Below, piece by piece: positions 1-8,555 of a DNA stretch of 64,000 bases. The translations under genes and the position numbers were made by a program. Below the pieces are notes generated by a model, which saw only the letters and a list, made by a program, of their open reading frames with translations, ran no database searches and was not told where the DNA came from. This DNA is from Mycobacterium sp. Lineage in GTDB: Bacteria; Actinomycetota; Actinomycetes; Mycobacteriales; Mycobacteriaceae. The DNA lies in the NCBI GenBank assembly GCA_021732005.1, contig JAKFVT010000029.1, positions 1 to 64,000 on the forward strand. The letters are read 5' to 3'. Each line of letters opens with the position of its first letter. Position 1 is the stretch's first letter.

Positions 1-1
1 C

Positions 2-178
2 GTCCACCTCCACGACAACGCCCGCCCCGCCCACGGCGCCTGGACCGGCCCCCATGCCGGTCACCGCCACCAAGGCACCGACACACTGACGGCGCTGGCG
101 CCCGACACACTCTTACTGAATCGTCAATATTTCTGCCGAAGTAGGCCGCCGACCACCGCCGGTGTCGTACATTTCTGA
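2..178 (+). CDS. 3' end of an unidentified CDS (partial)
   Basis: An open frame enters from the left edge and stops at 176-178. Codons up to about position 115 have the strong G/C third-position bias expected of coding DNA here, after which the bias fades. The visible peptide is rich in His, Gly and Pro and matches no family I recognise. It may be the tail of a gene outside the window, or a decayed end. Confidence 0.3.
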   Translation, partial: VHLHDNARPAHGAWTGPHAGHRHQGTDTLTALAPDTLLLNRQYFCRSRPPTTAGVVHF

Positions 179-324
179 CGACGCTGAGAACACAGCCGAC
201 CGGTCGGGGCCGGTAGCGCAATCACACCGCAGTCCGACCGTCACAAGCGGGTCTCCAGGGGTGGGCTACGCGAAGTGGCCACCCCCTTGGGCCACCGGCC
301 CCCCGCCCCTGGGGACCACTTGGC
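179..324. terminator. Intergenic inverted repeats downstream of the EF-Tu-like gene
   Basis: No gene is seen between 179 and 324. The stretch contains a long imperfect inverted repeat, AAGTGG (273-278) pairing with CCACTT (316-321), with inner C-run/G-run pairing. It lies just past the stop of the minus-strand operon that ends at 325, so a transcription-termination role is plausible. There is no T-run, which is usual for mycobacterial terminators. Confidence 0.4.
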
Positions 325-618
325 CTACAAGCGAACGTCGACGCCGTCCGAGACCGGGCCGACCGCCCCGATGGTGAGCACATCACCCGGTGAGAGGTCA
401 CTGCGGCCGAGCCCGGAGAACAGCAGCCCGACGTTATCGCCGGTCACCGCCTCGTCCACCGTCTTGCGAAAGCTCTCGATCGCGTCGACTCTAACCGTGC
501 GAGCGTCGTTGATCCGCACCTCGTCACCAGCCGAGACCTGGCCCAGCTCGACGCGGCCTGTGGCGACCAGTCCACGGCCCTTGATGACGAACACGTCCTG
601 CACCGTCAGCCGAAACAT
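325..618 (-). CDS. EF-Tu domain-2-like small protein
   Basis: A 97-residue protein consisting only of a beta-barrel resembling domain 2 of translational GTPases (motifs FRLTVQDVFVIKGRG, GRVELGQVSAGDEV, and GDNVGLLFSGL near the C-terminus). There is no G domain, so it cannot hydrolyse GTP. I chose the ATG at 618 because the EF-Tu-like homology starts there; a longer frame to 666 would overlap the upstream gene. It lies 4 nt after the secreted-protein gene, as the third gene of a tight minus-strand operon after the acyl-CoA ligase. Stand-alone EF-Tu domain-2 proteins are known as conserved hypotheticals; their function is unknown to me. Confidence 0.8.
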   Translation of the reverse strand: MFRLTVQDVFVIKGRGLVATGRVELGQVSAGDEVRINDARTVRVDAIESFRKTVDEAVTGDNVGLLFSGLGRSDLSPGDVLTIGAVGPVSDGVDVRL

Positions 619-622
619 GGGT

Positions 623-1114
623 TTACCCCAGCCCCGGCGGCAGATCCTCGGACCACAGACAATCACCGTTCATAGTGATGGTGAACAGCTTCGGTAACAC
701 ATCAAGGTGCAAAGGTTGCCCCGCCTCACCGGGCGAATGCACCACGGGCGCAAGCTCTCCCGGACCGACCACGGTGACCTGATCGGCACTGCAGACTGCG
801 GAAGGGTCCAGCGGCGCCGCGGTCCACGGCCCCGAGCGCAGGTTGGGATTACGAAATCCCTGACCGTGCAACGTGATTCCGGCACCGTAGCTCAGCCAGC
901 GACTGGCCGGGTCGAACGGGCCGAGCACCGGAGCCCACATGCCCGATTCCTGGCAGACGAGGAAGTCCCCGACGTCCGGCAGGCGGGTCATCACGTCCGT
1001 CAGCTCAGCCGGACAGGACGCGCCGGCCTGCGGCACCGGAACGTCAGCCCGCGCGGACGCCACGCCGAACGACAACGCCGCCGTGGCGGCCAGTAGCACG
1101 CCGCAACGCCACAC
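623..1114 (-). CDS. Small secreted protein with signal peptide
   Basis: 163 residues starting at a GTG two nucleotides after the stop of the acyl-CoA ligase gene, so very likely translationally coupled. The N-terminus is a clear signal peptide: a short charged start, a hydrophobic stretch LLAATAALSFGVA and a likely cleavage near ARA-DVP. The mature part has several cysteines (for example in ASCPAE, LVCQES, AVCSAD, GDCLW) that could form disulfides, and repeated Trp/Pro. No family is recognised; it looks like an exported mycobacterial hypothetical protein. Its place between a fatty acyl-CoA ligase and an EF-Tu-like protein does not reveal a role. Confidence 0.8.
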   Translation of the reverse strand: MWRCGVLLAATAALSFGVASARADVPVPQAGASCPAELTDVMTRLPDVGDFLVCQESGMWAPVLGPFDPASRWLSYGAGITLHGQGFRNPNLRSGPWTAAPLDPSAVCSADQVTVVGPGELAPVVHSPGEAGQPLHLDVLPKLFTITMNGDCLWSEDLPPGLG

Positions 1115-1116
1115 GG

Positions 1117-2955
1117 TCAGCCGTATAGCTCGTCGATGTTGCCGTGGAAGTTCTCCACGACAGCCTTGCGCTTGAGCTTCAGGCTAGGCGTCAAATCGCC
1201 TGCCTCGACGGTCAATTCGCGATCAATGATAGCGAAGCGCTTGACCTGCTCCCACCGGTTCAGGTGCTTGTTGAGGGTTTCCACGTATCCCTCGACCATT
1301 TCCCTGGTCTTCTCGTCACGGGCGACTTCCTCGAAGGACTTGCCCTCCATGCCGTTGCGATCCGCCCACTCTCTGATGGCCTCCGCATCGAGGCTCACCA
1401 GTGCGACGCAGTACGGCTTGCCCTCGCCGTAGATGATGATTTCGCTCGCGAACGGGCAGATGCCCTTGAATGAAGCCGAAATCGCCGAGGGCGCAACATA
1501 TTTGCCCTGTGACGTCTTGAACATGTCCTTCTTGCGGTCGGTGATCCGCAGATAGCCCTCGGCGTCGAGCTCGCCGATGTCTCCGGTGTGGAACCAGCCG
1601 TCGGCCTCGATGGCCTCCGCGGTTGCCTCGGGCAGGTCGTGGTAGCCGCTCATCACGCCCGGCCCCTTGAGCAGCACCTCACCGTCGGCGGCGATCTTGA
1701 CATCGGTGTACGGCAACGTCCAGCCCACCGTCCCAAACCGATAGGCATGCAGGCGATTCAGCGAGGACGCCGCAGACGTCTCGGTCAGCCCGTAGCCCTC
1801 CAGCACAATGGTCCCGACGGCGTCGAACCACTGCGCGATGTCGCGGTCCAGCGCGGCCGATCCGGAGATGAAGAACCGCAGGCGGCCACCGAACCGCTGC
1901 CGGATCGTGTTGAACACCAGCTTGTCGGCGAGTTTGTGTTGCAACGCCAACAGCGGTCCCACCCGGTGACCGGCTTGCCGGGCGCGCGAGACCTGCAGGC
2001 CCACGTCGGTGGCCCAGTCGAAGAGCCGCTTCTTGACGCCGCCCTCTTCGACCATCGTCTCGGTGATCCGGCCGTGCACCTTCTCGAAAATCCGCGGTAC
2101 CGCACCCATGAATGTCGGCTTGATGATCGCCAGGTTTTCGACGATCTTGTCCACCCGACCGTCGATGACGGTGGGGAAACCCATCAGCAGCGGCATGGCC
2201 AGCATCACCTTGCCGAACGAGTGCGCGAGCGGCAGCCACAGATAGTTGAGGTCCTTGTCGGACAACACCTGCAGCGAATCCAGCGCAGCGGCGGTGTAGG
2301 TCCACGCCTCGTGGTGCAGGCGCACACCTTTCGGCTTGCCGGTGGTGCCGGAGGTGTAGATCAGGGTGGCCAGCTGCTCGGGCGGGATCGCGTCGATCCG
2401 CTCGGTCACGGCGGTCGGGTTGTCGGCCAAGAGTTGCTTGCCCAGTTGCTCGAGATCCTCGAGGGTGATCACCCAGTCGTCGTCACTCGTACCGTCGATG
2501 ATCACCACCTTCTCGACAGCGGGCAGGTCGGCGCGGTTGGCGGTCAGCTTGTCGACCTGAGACTGGTTCTCCGCCACGACAACGCGACTGCCGGAGTTGG
2601 CGACGATGAACGCGGTGTCCTCGGCGTTGGTGCTCGGATAGACCGTTGTCGTGGCCGCACCCGCGGACAGGATGCCGAAGTCGACGACGACCCACTCGTA
2701 GCGGGTTCCCGCCGCCAGGGCCACCCGGTCCTCGGGGTTGATGCCGAGGGCGATCAGGCCCGCGGCGATCAGCTCGACGCGTTCACCGACCTGCGCCCAG
2801 GTGACACTGGTCCACCCGTCGTTGTCGGGATACCGGAACGCCTCAGCGTTGGGGGTGGCCGCGACGCGATCGAGGAACATCCGCGGCACCGAGGGCGCCC
2901 GGTTGTCGATTTTGCTCACGTCGGGCCGCTCGTCGGACTTGCGCGGGCCTGCCAT
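1117..2955 (-). CDS. Long-chain fatty-acid--CoA ligase (FadD family)
   Basis: A 612-residue AMP-forming acyl-CoA synthetase. It activates long-chain fatty acids as acyl-AMP and transfers them to CoA in the cytosol or at the membrane. The ATP-binding signature YTSGTTGKPKG starts at about residue 200; the downstream motif EGYGLTETSA and the hinge/adenylate motif GWFHTGDIGELDAEGYLRITDRKKD are intact, and the C-terminal lysine region (LKLKRKAV) is present. Length is typical of the FadD15/FadD11-like long-chain class. It is the first gene of a three-gene minus-strand operon and diverges from the PLP decarboxylase. Closest M. tuberculosis number is uncertain, so no symbol is given. Confidence 0.93.
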   Translation of the reverse strand: MAGPRKSDERPDVSKIDNRAPSVPRMFLDRVAATPNAEAFRYPDNDGWTSVTWAQVGERVELIAAGLIALGINPEDRVALAAGTRYEWVVVDFGILSAGAATTTVYPSTNAEDTAFIVANSGSRVVVAENQSQVDKLTANRADLPAVEKVVIIDGTSDDDWVITLEDLEQLGKQLLADNPTAVTERIDAIPPEQLATLIYTSGTTGKPKGVRLHHEAWTYTAAALDSLQVLSDKDLNYLWLPLAHSFGKVMLAMPLLMGFPTVIDGRVDKIVENLAIIKPTFMGAVPRIFEKVHGRITETMVEEGGVKKRLFDWATDVGLQVSRARQAGHRVGPLLALQHKLADKLVFNTIRQRFGGRLRFFISGSAALDRDIAQWFDAVGTIVLEGYGLTETSAASSLNRLHAYRFGTVGWTLPYTDVKIAADGEVLLKGPGVMSGYHDLPEATAEAIEADGWFHTGDIGELDAEGYLRITDRKKDMFKTSQGKYVAPSAISASFKGICPFASEIIIYGEGKPYCVALVSLDAEAIREWADRNGMEGKSFEEVARDEKTREMVEGYVETLNKHLNRWEQVKRFAIIDRELTVEAGDLTPSLKLKRKAVVENFHGNIDELYG

Positions 2956-3048
2956 GGCGCGAGTTTATGTCGCGGCGCGCCGCCCGTGGCGAAATCGGGA
3001 AGCCCAAGCAAAGCGATTCGTTGTCGACGCTGTGGGTACGCGCCAGTC

Positions 3049-4515
3049 ATGGACCAATCCCACGCACCCCTGTTGGAGGCGATCGAGGATTACCGCCGGA
3101 GCGACCGCTACGGCTTCACCCCGCCGGGGCACCGCCAAGGCCGCGCCGTCGACGACCGCGTACTACAGGTCCTCGGCCAGCAGCCTTTCGCCGACGACCT
3201 GCTGGCCTCCAACGGGCTCGACGACCGCCTTTCGCGCAATCAGTACCTGCTGCACGCCGAACAACTGATGGCCGATGCGGTCGGAGCCGAAGACGCCTTC
3301 TTCTCCACCTGCGGCAGCTCGTTGTCGGTCAAGGCCGCGATGCTCGCAGTGGCAGGCAACCGGCCCGGCGGGCTGTTGCTCAGCCGTGACAGCCACAAGT
3401 CCGTGGTCGCCGGGCTGATCTTCGGCGGCATTCAGCCCCGCTGGATAACACCCCAGTGGGACGGGCAGCGGCACCTCTCCCACCCGCCCTCTCCCGATCA
3501 GGTCGAGCAGGCCTGGCAACGCCATCCCGACGCGGCGGGCGCGCTGGTGGTCAGTCCCTCGCCGTACGGAACGTGTGCGGATTTGGCCGGCATTGTCGAG
3601 GTCTGTCACAAGCGCGGCAAGCCGTTGATCGTCGATGAGGCATGGGGGGCGCACCTGCCGTTTCACGACGACCTGCCGACGTGGGCGATGGATGCCGGCG
3701 CCGATGTCTGCGTGGTCAGCGTGCACAAGATGGGGCACGGGTTCGAGCAGGGATCGGTATTCCACCGCCAGGGCGAGCTGGTCGACTGGCGCCACCTGGC
3801 CGCGTGCGCGGACCTGCTGATGACCACCAGCCCGAACGTGTTGGTGTACTCGGCCATCGACGGATGGCGCAGGCAGATGGTCGAACACGGCGCCGAATTG
3901 TTGGGCGCAGCGCTCAAACTCGCTGACGAACTGCGCCAGCAGATCAGCCAGATCCCCGGCCTGCGGGTGATGGAGCGCGAACTGCTCGGCGAGCAGGCCT
4001 CGCACGACCTGGACCGGATGCAGATTCTGATCGACGTGAGCGATCTCGGCGTCAGCGGGTACCAGTGCCAGAGCTGGTTGCGGGAGACATGCCGGCTCGA
4101 CGTCGGCCACAGCGACCATCGCCGGATCCTGGCCACCCTGTCGGTGGCCGACGATGCGCATACCGCCGGACGGCTGGTGGATGCGCTGACCAGACTGAGC
4201 ACAGCGGCAGCGGATCTGCCTGCGCCCCAACCGATGTCGCTGCCCAGTCCGGCCGAGTTGCAGCTCGAGACGGTCATGGCGCCGCGGGATGCGTTCCTCG
4301 GGGCGGCCAGTTTGGTGCCGGCCGACCATGCAACCGGTCGGGTCGCCGCCGAACAGCTGACACCCTATCCGCCCGGCATCCCCGCCGTGGTTCCCGGCGA
4401 ACGGCTCAACGATGCGGTCATCGCCTACCTGCGCAGCGGCAAGGCTGCAGGAATGGCGATTCCGGACGCCTCCGACCCGACACTGGAGTGCTTCCGGGTC
4501 TGTGACACGCCCTAG
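3049..4515 (+). CDS. Orn/Lys/Arg decarboxylase-family PLP enzyme (short form)
   Basis: 488 residues. Fold type I PLP enzyme of the Orn/Lys/Arg decarboxylase family. The Asp that pairs with the pyridine N is in VDEAWGAH (D196) and the Schiff-base lysine is K227 in SVHKMGHG. The canonical bacterial enzymes carry an N-terminal receiver-like wing domain; this protein starts almost directly at the catalytic domain, so it is a short form. A longer open frame upstream to 1588 is antisense to the fadD gene and is not real; ATG 3049 fits the family start. Its stop codon overlaps the convergent SRPBCC stop in a shared CTAG. Substrate cannot be told from the sequence. Confidence 0.87.
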   Translation: MDQSHAPLLEAIEDYRRSDRYGFTPPGHRQGRAVDDRVLQVLGQQPFADDLLASNGLDDRLSRNQYLLHAEQLMADAVGAEDAFFSTCGSSLSVKAAMLAVAGNRPGGLLLSRDSHKSVVAGLIFGGIQPRWITPQWDGQRHLSHPPSPDQVEQAWQRHPDAAGALVVSPSPYGTCADLAGIVEVCHKRGKPLIVDEAWGAHLPFHDDLPTWAMDAGADVCVVSVHKMGHGFEQGSVFHRQGELVDWRHLAACADLLMTTSPNVLVYSAIDGWRRQMVEHGAELLGAALKLADELRQQISQIPGLRVMERELLGEQASHDLDRMQILIDVSDLGVSGYQCQSWLRETCRLDVGHSDHRRILATLSVADDAHTAGRLVDALTRLSTAAADLPAPQPMSLPSPAELQLETVMAPRDAFLGAASLVPADHATGRVAAEQLTPYPPGIPAVVPGERLNDAVIAYLRSGKAAGMAIPDASDPTLECFRVCDTP

Positions 4516-4970
4516 TTCTCGTCGAATTCGGCCGGCTCGCGATCCGCGGCGAGGTTCGCCAGCCGCCAGGTGGATTCGCGGTTGCGGGGCCAGAACCCGG
4601 CAAGTTGTATCCGGTTTGGCACGAACCTCATCGGCCCCTCCACCGCAACCTCCGCCATCTCCAGTCGGCAGCCTCCGTCGATATCGCTGAGCCGCAGGGT
4701 GATTCGCGCTGCCCCGGCAGGGCCGAGCCGAGCCAGCAGCACCAGTTCCTCCTGCGGGGTACAGCTGAGCACCACGGTCTCGTCGTTGATGACCGCCGGC
4801 CACACGCCGATCGAGTGCAGGATGCGGGTGCCTGGCGCGGGCCAGTCTGCGTCGACCGCGCGCATTCGGCTGTTTCCGACCACCCATTGCGAGTAGGTCC
4901 ACCCGTCGGCCAGCACTTCCCAGACTCGTTCCCGTGGCGCGTCGATGTCACGCGTAACGCTCGTTGGCAT
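4512..4970 (-). CDS. SRPBCC (polyketide cyclase/START-like) family protein
   Basis: 152 residues from the ATG at 4970, where the family-typical start (TSVTRDIDAPRERVWEVLADG) begins. The remainder gives the helix-grip pattern (YSQWVVGNSRMRAVD; PGTRILHSIGVWP; CRLEMAEVAVEG). SRPBCC proteins bind hydrophobic ligands; no specific ligand can be named. It is transcribed divergently from the Clp-N/HTH gene, and the two palindromes at 5003-5050 lie in the shared promoter, so joint control is likely. It ends in a 4-nt convergent overlap with the decarboxylase gene. Confidence 0.85.
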   Translation of the reverse strand: MPTSVTRDIDAPRERVWEVLADGWTYSQWVVGNSRMRAVDADWPAPGTRILHSIGVWPAVINDETVVLSCTPQEELVLLARLGPAGAARITLRLSDIDGGCRLEMAEVAVEGPMRFVPNRIQLAGFWPRNRESTWRLANLAADREPAEFDEN

Positions 4971-5002
4971 GGTCCGCGAGTACCCGCTCCGCCAGAAGTA
5001 AA

Positions 5003-5050
5003 TCGTCAACTCATAGTTGACGAATCTGCGTCGTCAACTTACGGTTGACG
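5003..5050. promoter_or_regulatory. Two palindromic operators, CGTCAAC-N5-GTTGACG
   Basis: Two inverted repeats lie between the divergent genes at 4970 and 5052. The first (5003-5023) has perfect 8-nt arms, TCGTCAAC and GTTGACGA, around TCATA. The second (5032-5050) has perfect 7-nt arms, CGTCAAC and GTTGACG, around TTACG. Their centres are 28 bp apart, and the second ends one base before the ATG at 5052. This is the arrangement of an operator pair for a dimeric regulator; the HTH-bearing product of the adjacent gene is the obvious candidate (inference). Confidence 0.8.
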
Positions 5051-5051
5051 C

Positions 5052-5786
5052 ATGGAAGAACCGGCCCGCATCGCCTACCCCATCCGCCTCGACGACCTCA
5101 TCGACGGCATCAAGCGGGTCCACACCGACGCCCTTGACCAGCTGGCCGACGCCGTACTGACCGCCGAGGCTCTCGGTGACCTGGCTGACCACTTGATCGG
5201 GCATTTCGTCGATCAAGCCCGCCGGTCGGGGGCCTCCTGGACCGACATCGGCAAGAGCATGGGAGTCACCAAGCAGGCGGCACAGAAACGTTTCGTTCCC
5301 AAGATGACGAATCTCGACGCCACCAACCTGGACCCCGCTCAGGGCTTCGCCCGGTTCACCCCGCGGGCTCGCAACGCCGTCGTCGCCGCCCAGAACGCGG
5401 CGCATGGGGCCGGTAATGCCGAGATCACCCAGGACCACCTGCTGCTGGGATTGCTCACTGATCCGGCCGCGCTGGCCACTCCCTTGTTGCGTGCCCAGCA
5501 GATCAGCCCGGATGCCGTGCGAGCTGCCATCACGTTGCCACCACGGGTGGCGGAGTTACCGGCCCTGATCCCATTCGACGCAGGCGCCCGAAAAGCCCTG
5601 GAGCTGACCTTCCGCGAAGCACTTCGCCTGGGCCACAACTACATCGGCACCGAACACGTATTGCTCGCGCTGATGGAAGCCGAGGAGGACGGCGGCCCGC
5701 TGCACCGGCTCGGATTCGACAAGGCCCGCGCCGAGGCCGACATCGCAAAGATGCTCGCCGCGATCACCGCGACCAAGGAGCCTTGA
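5052..5786 (+). CDS. HTH plus Clp N-terminal domain protein
   Basis: 244 residues with two parts. Residues about 1-85 are helical and contain a helix-turn-helix-like segment, SWTDIGKSMGVTKQAAQKRF, near residues 62-82. Residues about 95-240 hold two Clp N-terminal repeats (FTPRARNAVVAAQNAA...ITQDHLLLGLL and ARKALELTFREALRLGHNYIGTEHVLLALM), as in ClpC/ClpA. There is no AAA+ ATPase module. In ClpC the N-domain binds adaptors and substrates; here it may sense a partner while the HTH binds DNA. The start codon abuts a perfect palindrome, which suggests autoregulation. No Shine-Dalgarno is seen, so a leaderless transcript is possible. Confidence 0.88.
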   Translation: MEEPARIAYPIRLDDLIDGIKRVHTDALDQLADAVLTAEALGDLADHLIGHFVDQARRSGASWTDIGKSMGVTKQAAQKRFVPKMTNLDATNLDPAQGFARFTPRARNAVVAAQNAAHGAGNAEITQDHLLLGLLTDPAALATPLLRAQQISPDAVRAAITLPPRVAELPALIPFDAGARKALELTFREALRLGHNYIGTEHVLLALMEAEEDGGPLHRLGFDKARAEADIAKMLAAITATKEP

Positions 5787-5811
5787 GCACCGCAGGCCAT
5801 CGCCGGAGAAG

Positions 5812-7524
5812 TCATTCCGAGGTAAGCGGAGCCTTCCACACCAATTTCGTTCCGCCGCTCTCAGCGTCGGACAAAGTGAAGATCCCGCCCACCGACTCCG
5901 CACGCCGGGCGAGGTTACGCAGGCCACTGCTGCGTCTGTTGTCCGCTGGAATCCCCTTGCCGTTGTCGGTGACCATGATCGTCAGGTCATCACCGACCGC
6001 GACGCTCACCGTGATCTCCGAGGCGCCGGAGTGCCGGACCGCATTGCTCAGGGCTTCGGTGACGACCGCTTCGGCGTTGGCGGCGAGTTCGGAGGCAACA
6101 ATGCTCAGCGGGCCGCTGAGATTCAACCGTGCGGCGATGTCCCGGTTGATCGTCAGCTGCTCGAAGACGTTGTGGATGCGTGCGGCCAACCCCCCTGTCG
6201 AATCGACCGAATGCTGCAGATTGAAGATGGTCGAACGGATCTCGGTGATGACAGCCTGCAGCTCATCGATCGAACGCGACAACCGCTGGGCCATCTCCGG
6301 ATCTCGGGTCCGAGCAATCACGCCCTGCAGATCGAGTCCGACGGCGAATACCCGCTGAATCACCTGGTCGTGTAGGTCATGGGCGATGCGCTCCCGATCG
6401 GTCAGCAGGGCAAGCTCAGCTGTGTACCGCCGGGCCCGGGCAATCGTCAGGGCGATAGCTGCGTGACCGGCGAAATCGCGCATCAGGTCTAGGTCTTTGT
6501 CGGCAAATCGCGGAGCATTGACGTTACGTGCCACGACCAGCACGCCGAGGCTGTGCCCGTCAGCACACAACGGCACGACGATGGCCGGACGCTCACCGAC
6601 GTCGGTGAACGCCTGGATCGGCTTGCGGAACGTCTCGGTGATCAACGGCTCTCCGGAGCGGAACACCGAGCCACTGGTCGAGCCGTCGACTGGAACACGC
6701 TGGCCGAGAACGTCGTCTACATACTGACCGACCGCCGCAGAGACCACGAGCGTGGCCACCTGGTCGTCAGGCTGGTCAGCATCCTCGGGAAAGAGCACGA
6801 TGGCCTGCTCTGACTCGGTGAGCTCGCACGCCCGCGCCGCGATGAGCTGCAACGGCCTGAGGATAGGCTGCCCATCGGACAGGACGGCAGCCGTGATTTC
6901 GCGACTCGCGCTCGTCCATAACGCCGCAACACGAGTCGCCTCGAAGAGCTGGGCGTTGTCGATCGCGACCGCGGCCACCGAGGCCAGGGCCCGCCCGGTC
7001 ACCTCGTCCGACTCGGTGAACATGCGCCCGGCCCGGTCATCCGCGACGTACAGGCTGCCGAACGCCTTGTCGTCGCGAATTCGGATCGGTATACCGAGGA
7101 ACGCGCGCATCTGGGGGTGCCCGTCCGGAAACCCCGCGGAGGTCGGGTGTTGGGTCAGATCGTCGAGACGTAACAGATCGGTCCGTTCCCGCAACGCACC
7201 CAGGAGTCCCTTGCCGACCGGGAGGTGACCTATCCGATCGACGGTGTGCACGTCCATCCCGTCATGAACGAACGAGGTCAGCAGGCCGTCGGGACCCCAT
7301 ACGCCGATGGCGCCGAAGCGTGCTCCGGTCAAGGTCATCGCCGCACTGATGATTCTGTGCAGTGTCGGCTCCAGCTCGAGGTCGGAGCTGATCTCGATCG
7401 CCAGCTGCAGAAGCAACCCCATTTGGTCGCGGTCGGCCGCCAGCTCGTCGAGTTGATCATGAATCCGGCGCACATCCCCTGTGCGCTCACGGCCGAACTG
7501 CGCCCCAGGCCTACTTTCGCCCAT
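5812..7524 (-). CDS. DevS/DosT-type GAF-GAF sensor histidine kinase
   Basis: 570 residues from the ATG at 7524, close to DevS (578) and DosT (573). Two GAF domains (about residues 35-190 and 205-355) precede a HisKA_3 dimerisation segment with the phosphoacceptor H382 in RERIAHDLHDQVIQR, and an HATPase domain with N and G boxes (EALSNAVRHSG; VTDNGKGIP). In GAF-A the segment GHPQMRAFLGIPIRIRD followed by GSLYVADD matches the region of DevS that holds the proximal haem histidine (H149) and the distal tyrosine (Y171), so haem and O2/CO/NO sensing is likely. No response regulator is adjacent; DevR lies about 13 kb away and is the expected partner. Confidence 0.9.
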   Translation of the reverse strand: MGESRPGAQFGRERTGDVRRIHDQLDELAADRDQMGLLLQLAIEISSDLELEPTLHRIISAAMTLTGARFGAIGVWGPDGLLTSFVHDGMDVHTVDRIGHLPVGKGLLGALRERTDLLRLDDLTQHPTSAGFPDGHPQMRAFLGIPIRIRDDKAFGSLYVADDRAGRMFTESDEVTGRALASVAAVAIDNAQLFEATRVAALWTSASREITAAVLSDGQPILRPLQLIAARACELTESEQAIVLFPEDADQPDDQVATLVVSAAVGQYVDDVLGQRVPVDGSTSGSVFRSGEPLITETFRKPIQAFTDVGERPAIVVPLCADGHSLGVLVVARNVNAPRFADKDLDLMRDFAGHAAIALTIARARRYTAELALLTDRERIAHDLHDQVIQRVFAVGLDLQGVIARTRDPEMAQRLSRSIDELQAVITEIRSTIFNLQHSVDSTGGLAARIHNVFEQLTINRDIAARLNLSGPLSIVASELAANAEAVVTEALSNAVRHSGASEITVSVAVGDDLTIMVTDNGKGIPADNRRSSGLRNLARRAESVGGIFTLSDAESGGTKLVWKAPLTSE

Positions 7525-7882
7525 CAAAGCCGTACCCTGCGCTTTCCGACTTGCATCTCCCGCATTGTGACAGTCCGATCTTGCTCGTGAAAGGGTGAGC
7601 AACCACCACTTTCATGCAAAATGCCCGCATCGACGTCGGCGGGCGCCAGGGGTGTGATCGTTGCTGAAAGCATCTGAGCAACGCCGAGCCCTCCCGGCCG
7701 CCGCGAACGATCGCGGTCGTCGAACGGTTACTCTATTGCACGACAAGCGATCTGATCGCTCTCCCGCCGGCGGGCACGAGAGCCTGAAGTCCCGGCCGGC
7801 CAGGTCGTCCGTCAATGCCGATCGGCCACATCGAGGTCCACCGGCCCTACCGCGCCGGGACTTCCCGCCGCAGAGTTGAACC
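7525..7882. promoter_or_regulatory. 358-bp divergent intergenic region with a DosR-like box
   Basis: No gene is seen here. At 7780-7793 the core GAGCCTGAAGTCCC matches 11 of 14 positions of GGGACTWWAGTCCC. A second, poorer half-site (GGGACT intact) lies at 7857-7870, directly before the SRPBCC start. The region separates the sensor kinase (minus) from the SRPBCC gene (plus). Matches were scored by eye; no partner box at 21 bp was found. Confidence 0.45.
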
Positions 7883-8527
7883 ATGACAGCGATGGCTCGC
7901 CTGGGCGCGACTGCCGCAATCCTCCTCGCGGCCAGGCAATTCTTCCGGAACTGGGGCACCACGAAAGCCGAGTGCGCGACGCCGCTGCCGGGCGACAGCC
8001 TGATCGGTCAACCCGCGGTGGTGACGACCGAAGGGATTACGATCGCCAGGCCGCCGGAGGCGGTGTGGCCGTGGCTGGTCCAGATCGGTCTCGATCGCGC
8101 TGGTCTGTACGCCTACGAGAAACTCCACACCCTGGCCGGGTTGGATTACCGCGACGCCGATCGGATCCACCCCGAATGGCAGCACCTCGCCGTGGGTGAC
8201 ACCGTCCGCCTGGCGCCCCGGGGATGGCTGGGTCTGGAAGACGGCATCGTGGTGACGGTCGCCCAGATCCAGGAGGGGCGATCGATCGTGTTACGGACGG
8301 GCGGCGGCGACAGCTTCTGGGATGCCGTCTGGTCGCTGAACGTGGCGCAGCACGGCGACGACGGCACCCGGCTGCTCATCCGCACCCGGGTGCCGTTGCG
8401 ACAGCCCGGAGCCGTAGTGGGCGCCGAACTCATCGCGCCGCCAAAGGCCTTCATGACGCGGGCCATCCTGCGGGGGGTGAAGCATCGCGCGGAGAGCGAG
8501 CCCGCCCTGCGTAGCGATCCACCGTGA
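7883..8527 (+). CDS. SRPBCC-like protein with N-terminal hydrophobic segment
   Basis: 214 residues. A short hydrophobic start (MARLGATAAILLAARQF) could be a membrane anchor. The body fits an SRPBCC/START-like fold (ITIARPPEAVWPWLVQIGLDRAGLYAYEKL is characteristic, with the invariant VWPWLVQIG). Proteins of this type are frequent hypotheticals in mycobacteria; ligand unknown. The ATG at 7883 is preceded by no clear Shine-Dalgarno. The gene diverges from the sensor kinase and ends 28 nt from the convergent small helical gene. A DosR-like box lies about 90 bp upstream. Confidence 0.8.
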   Translation: MTAMARLGATAAILLAARQFFRNWGTTKAECATPLPGDSLIGQPAVVTTEGITIARPPEAVWPWLVQIGLDRAGLYAYEKLHTLAGLDYRDADRIHPEWQHLAVGDTVRLAPRGWLGLEDGIVVTVAQIQEGRSIVLRTGGGDSFWDAVWSLNVAQHGDDGTRLLIRTRVPLRQPGAVVGAELIAPPKAFMTRAILRGVKHRAESEPALRSDPP

Positions 8528-8555
8528 CGCCCTCACCAGGAACCCGCAGCGTCGT

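Noticed and set aside
1588..3048. An in-frame N-terminal extension of the PLP decarboxylase
   Set aside because: It is antisense to the fadD gene, which has full acyl-CoA synthetase motifs; the family start fits 3049.
3163..4902. A 579-residue minus-strand open frame
   Set aside because: Antisense to the PLP decarboxylase, whose catalytic motifs are intact on the plus strand; the composition is low-complexity shadow.
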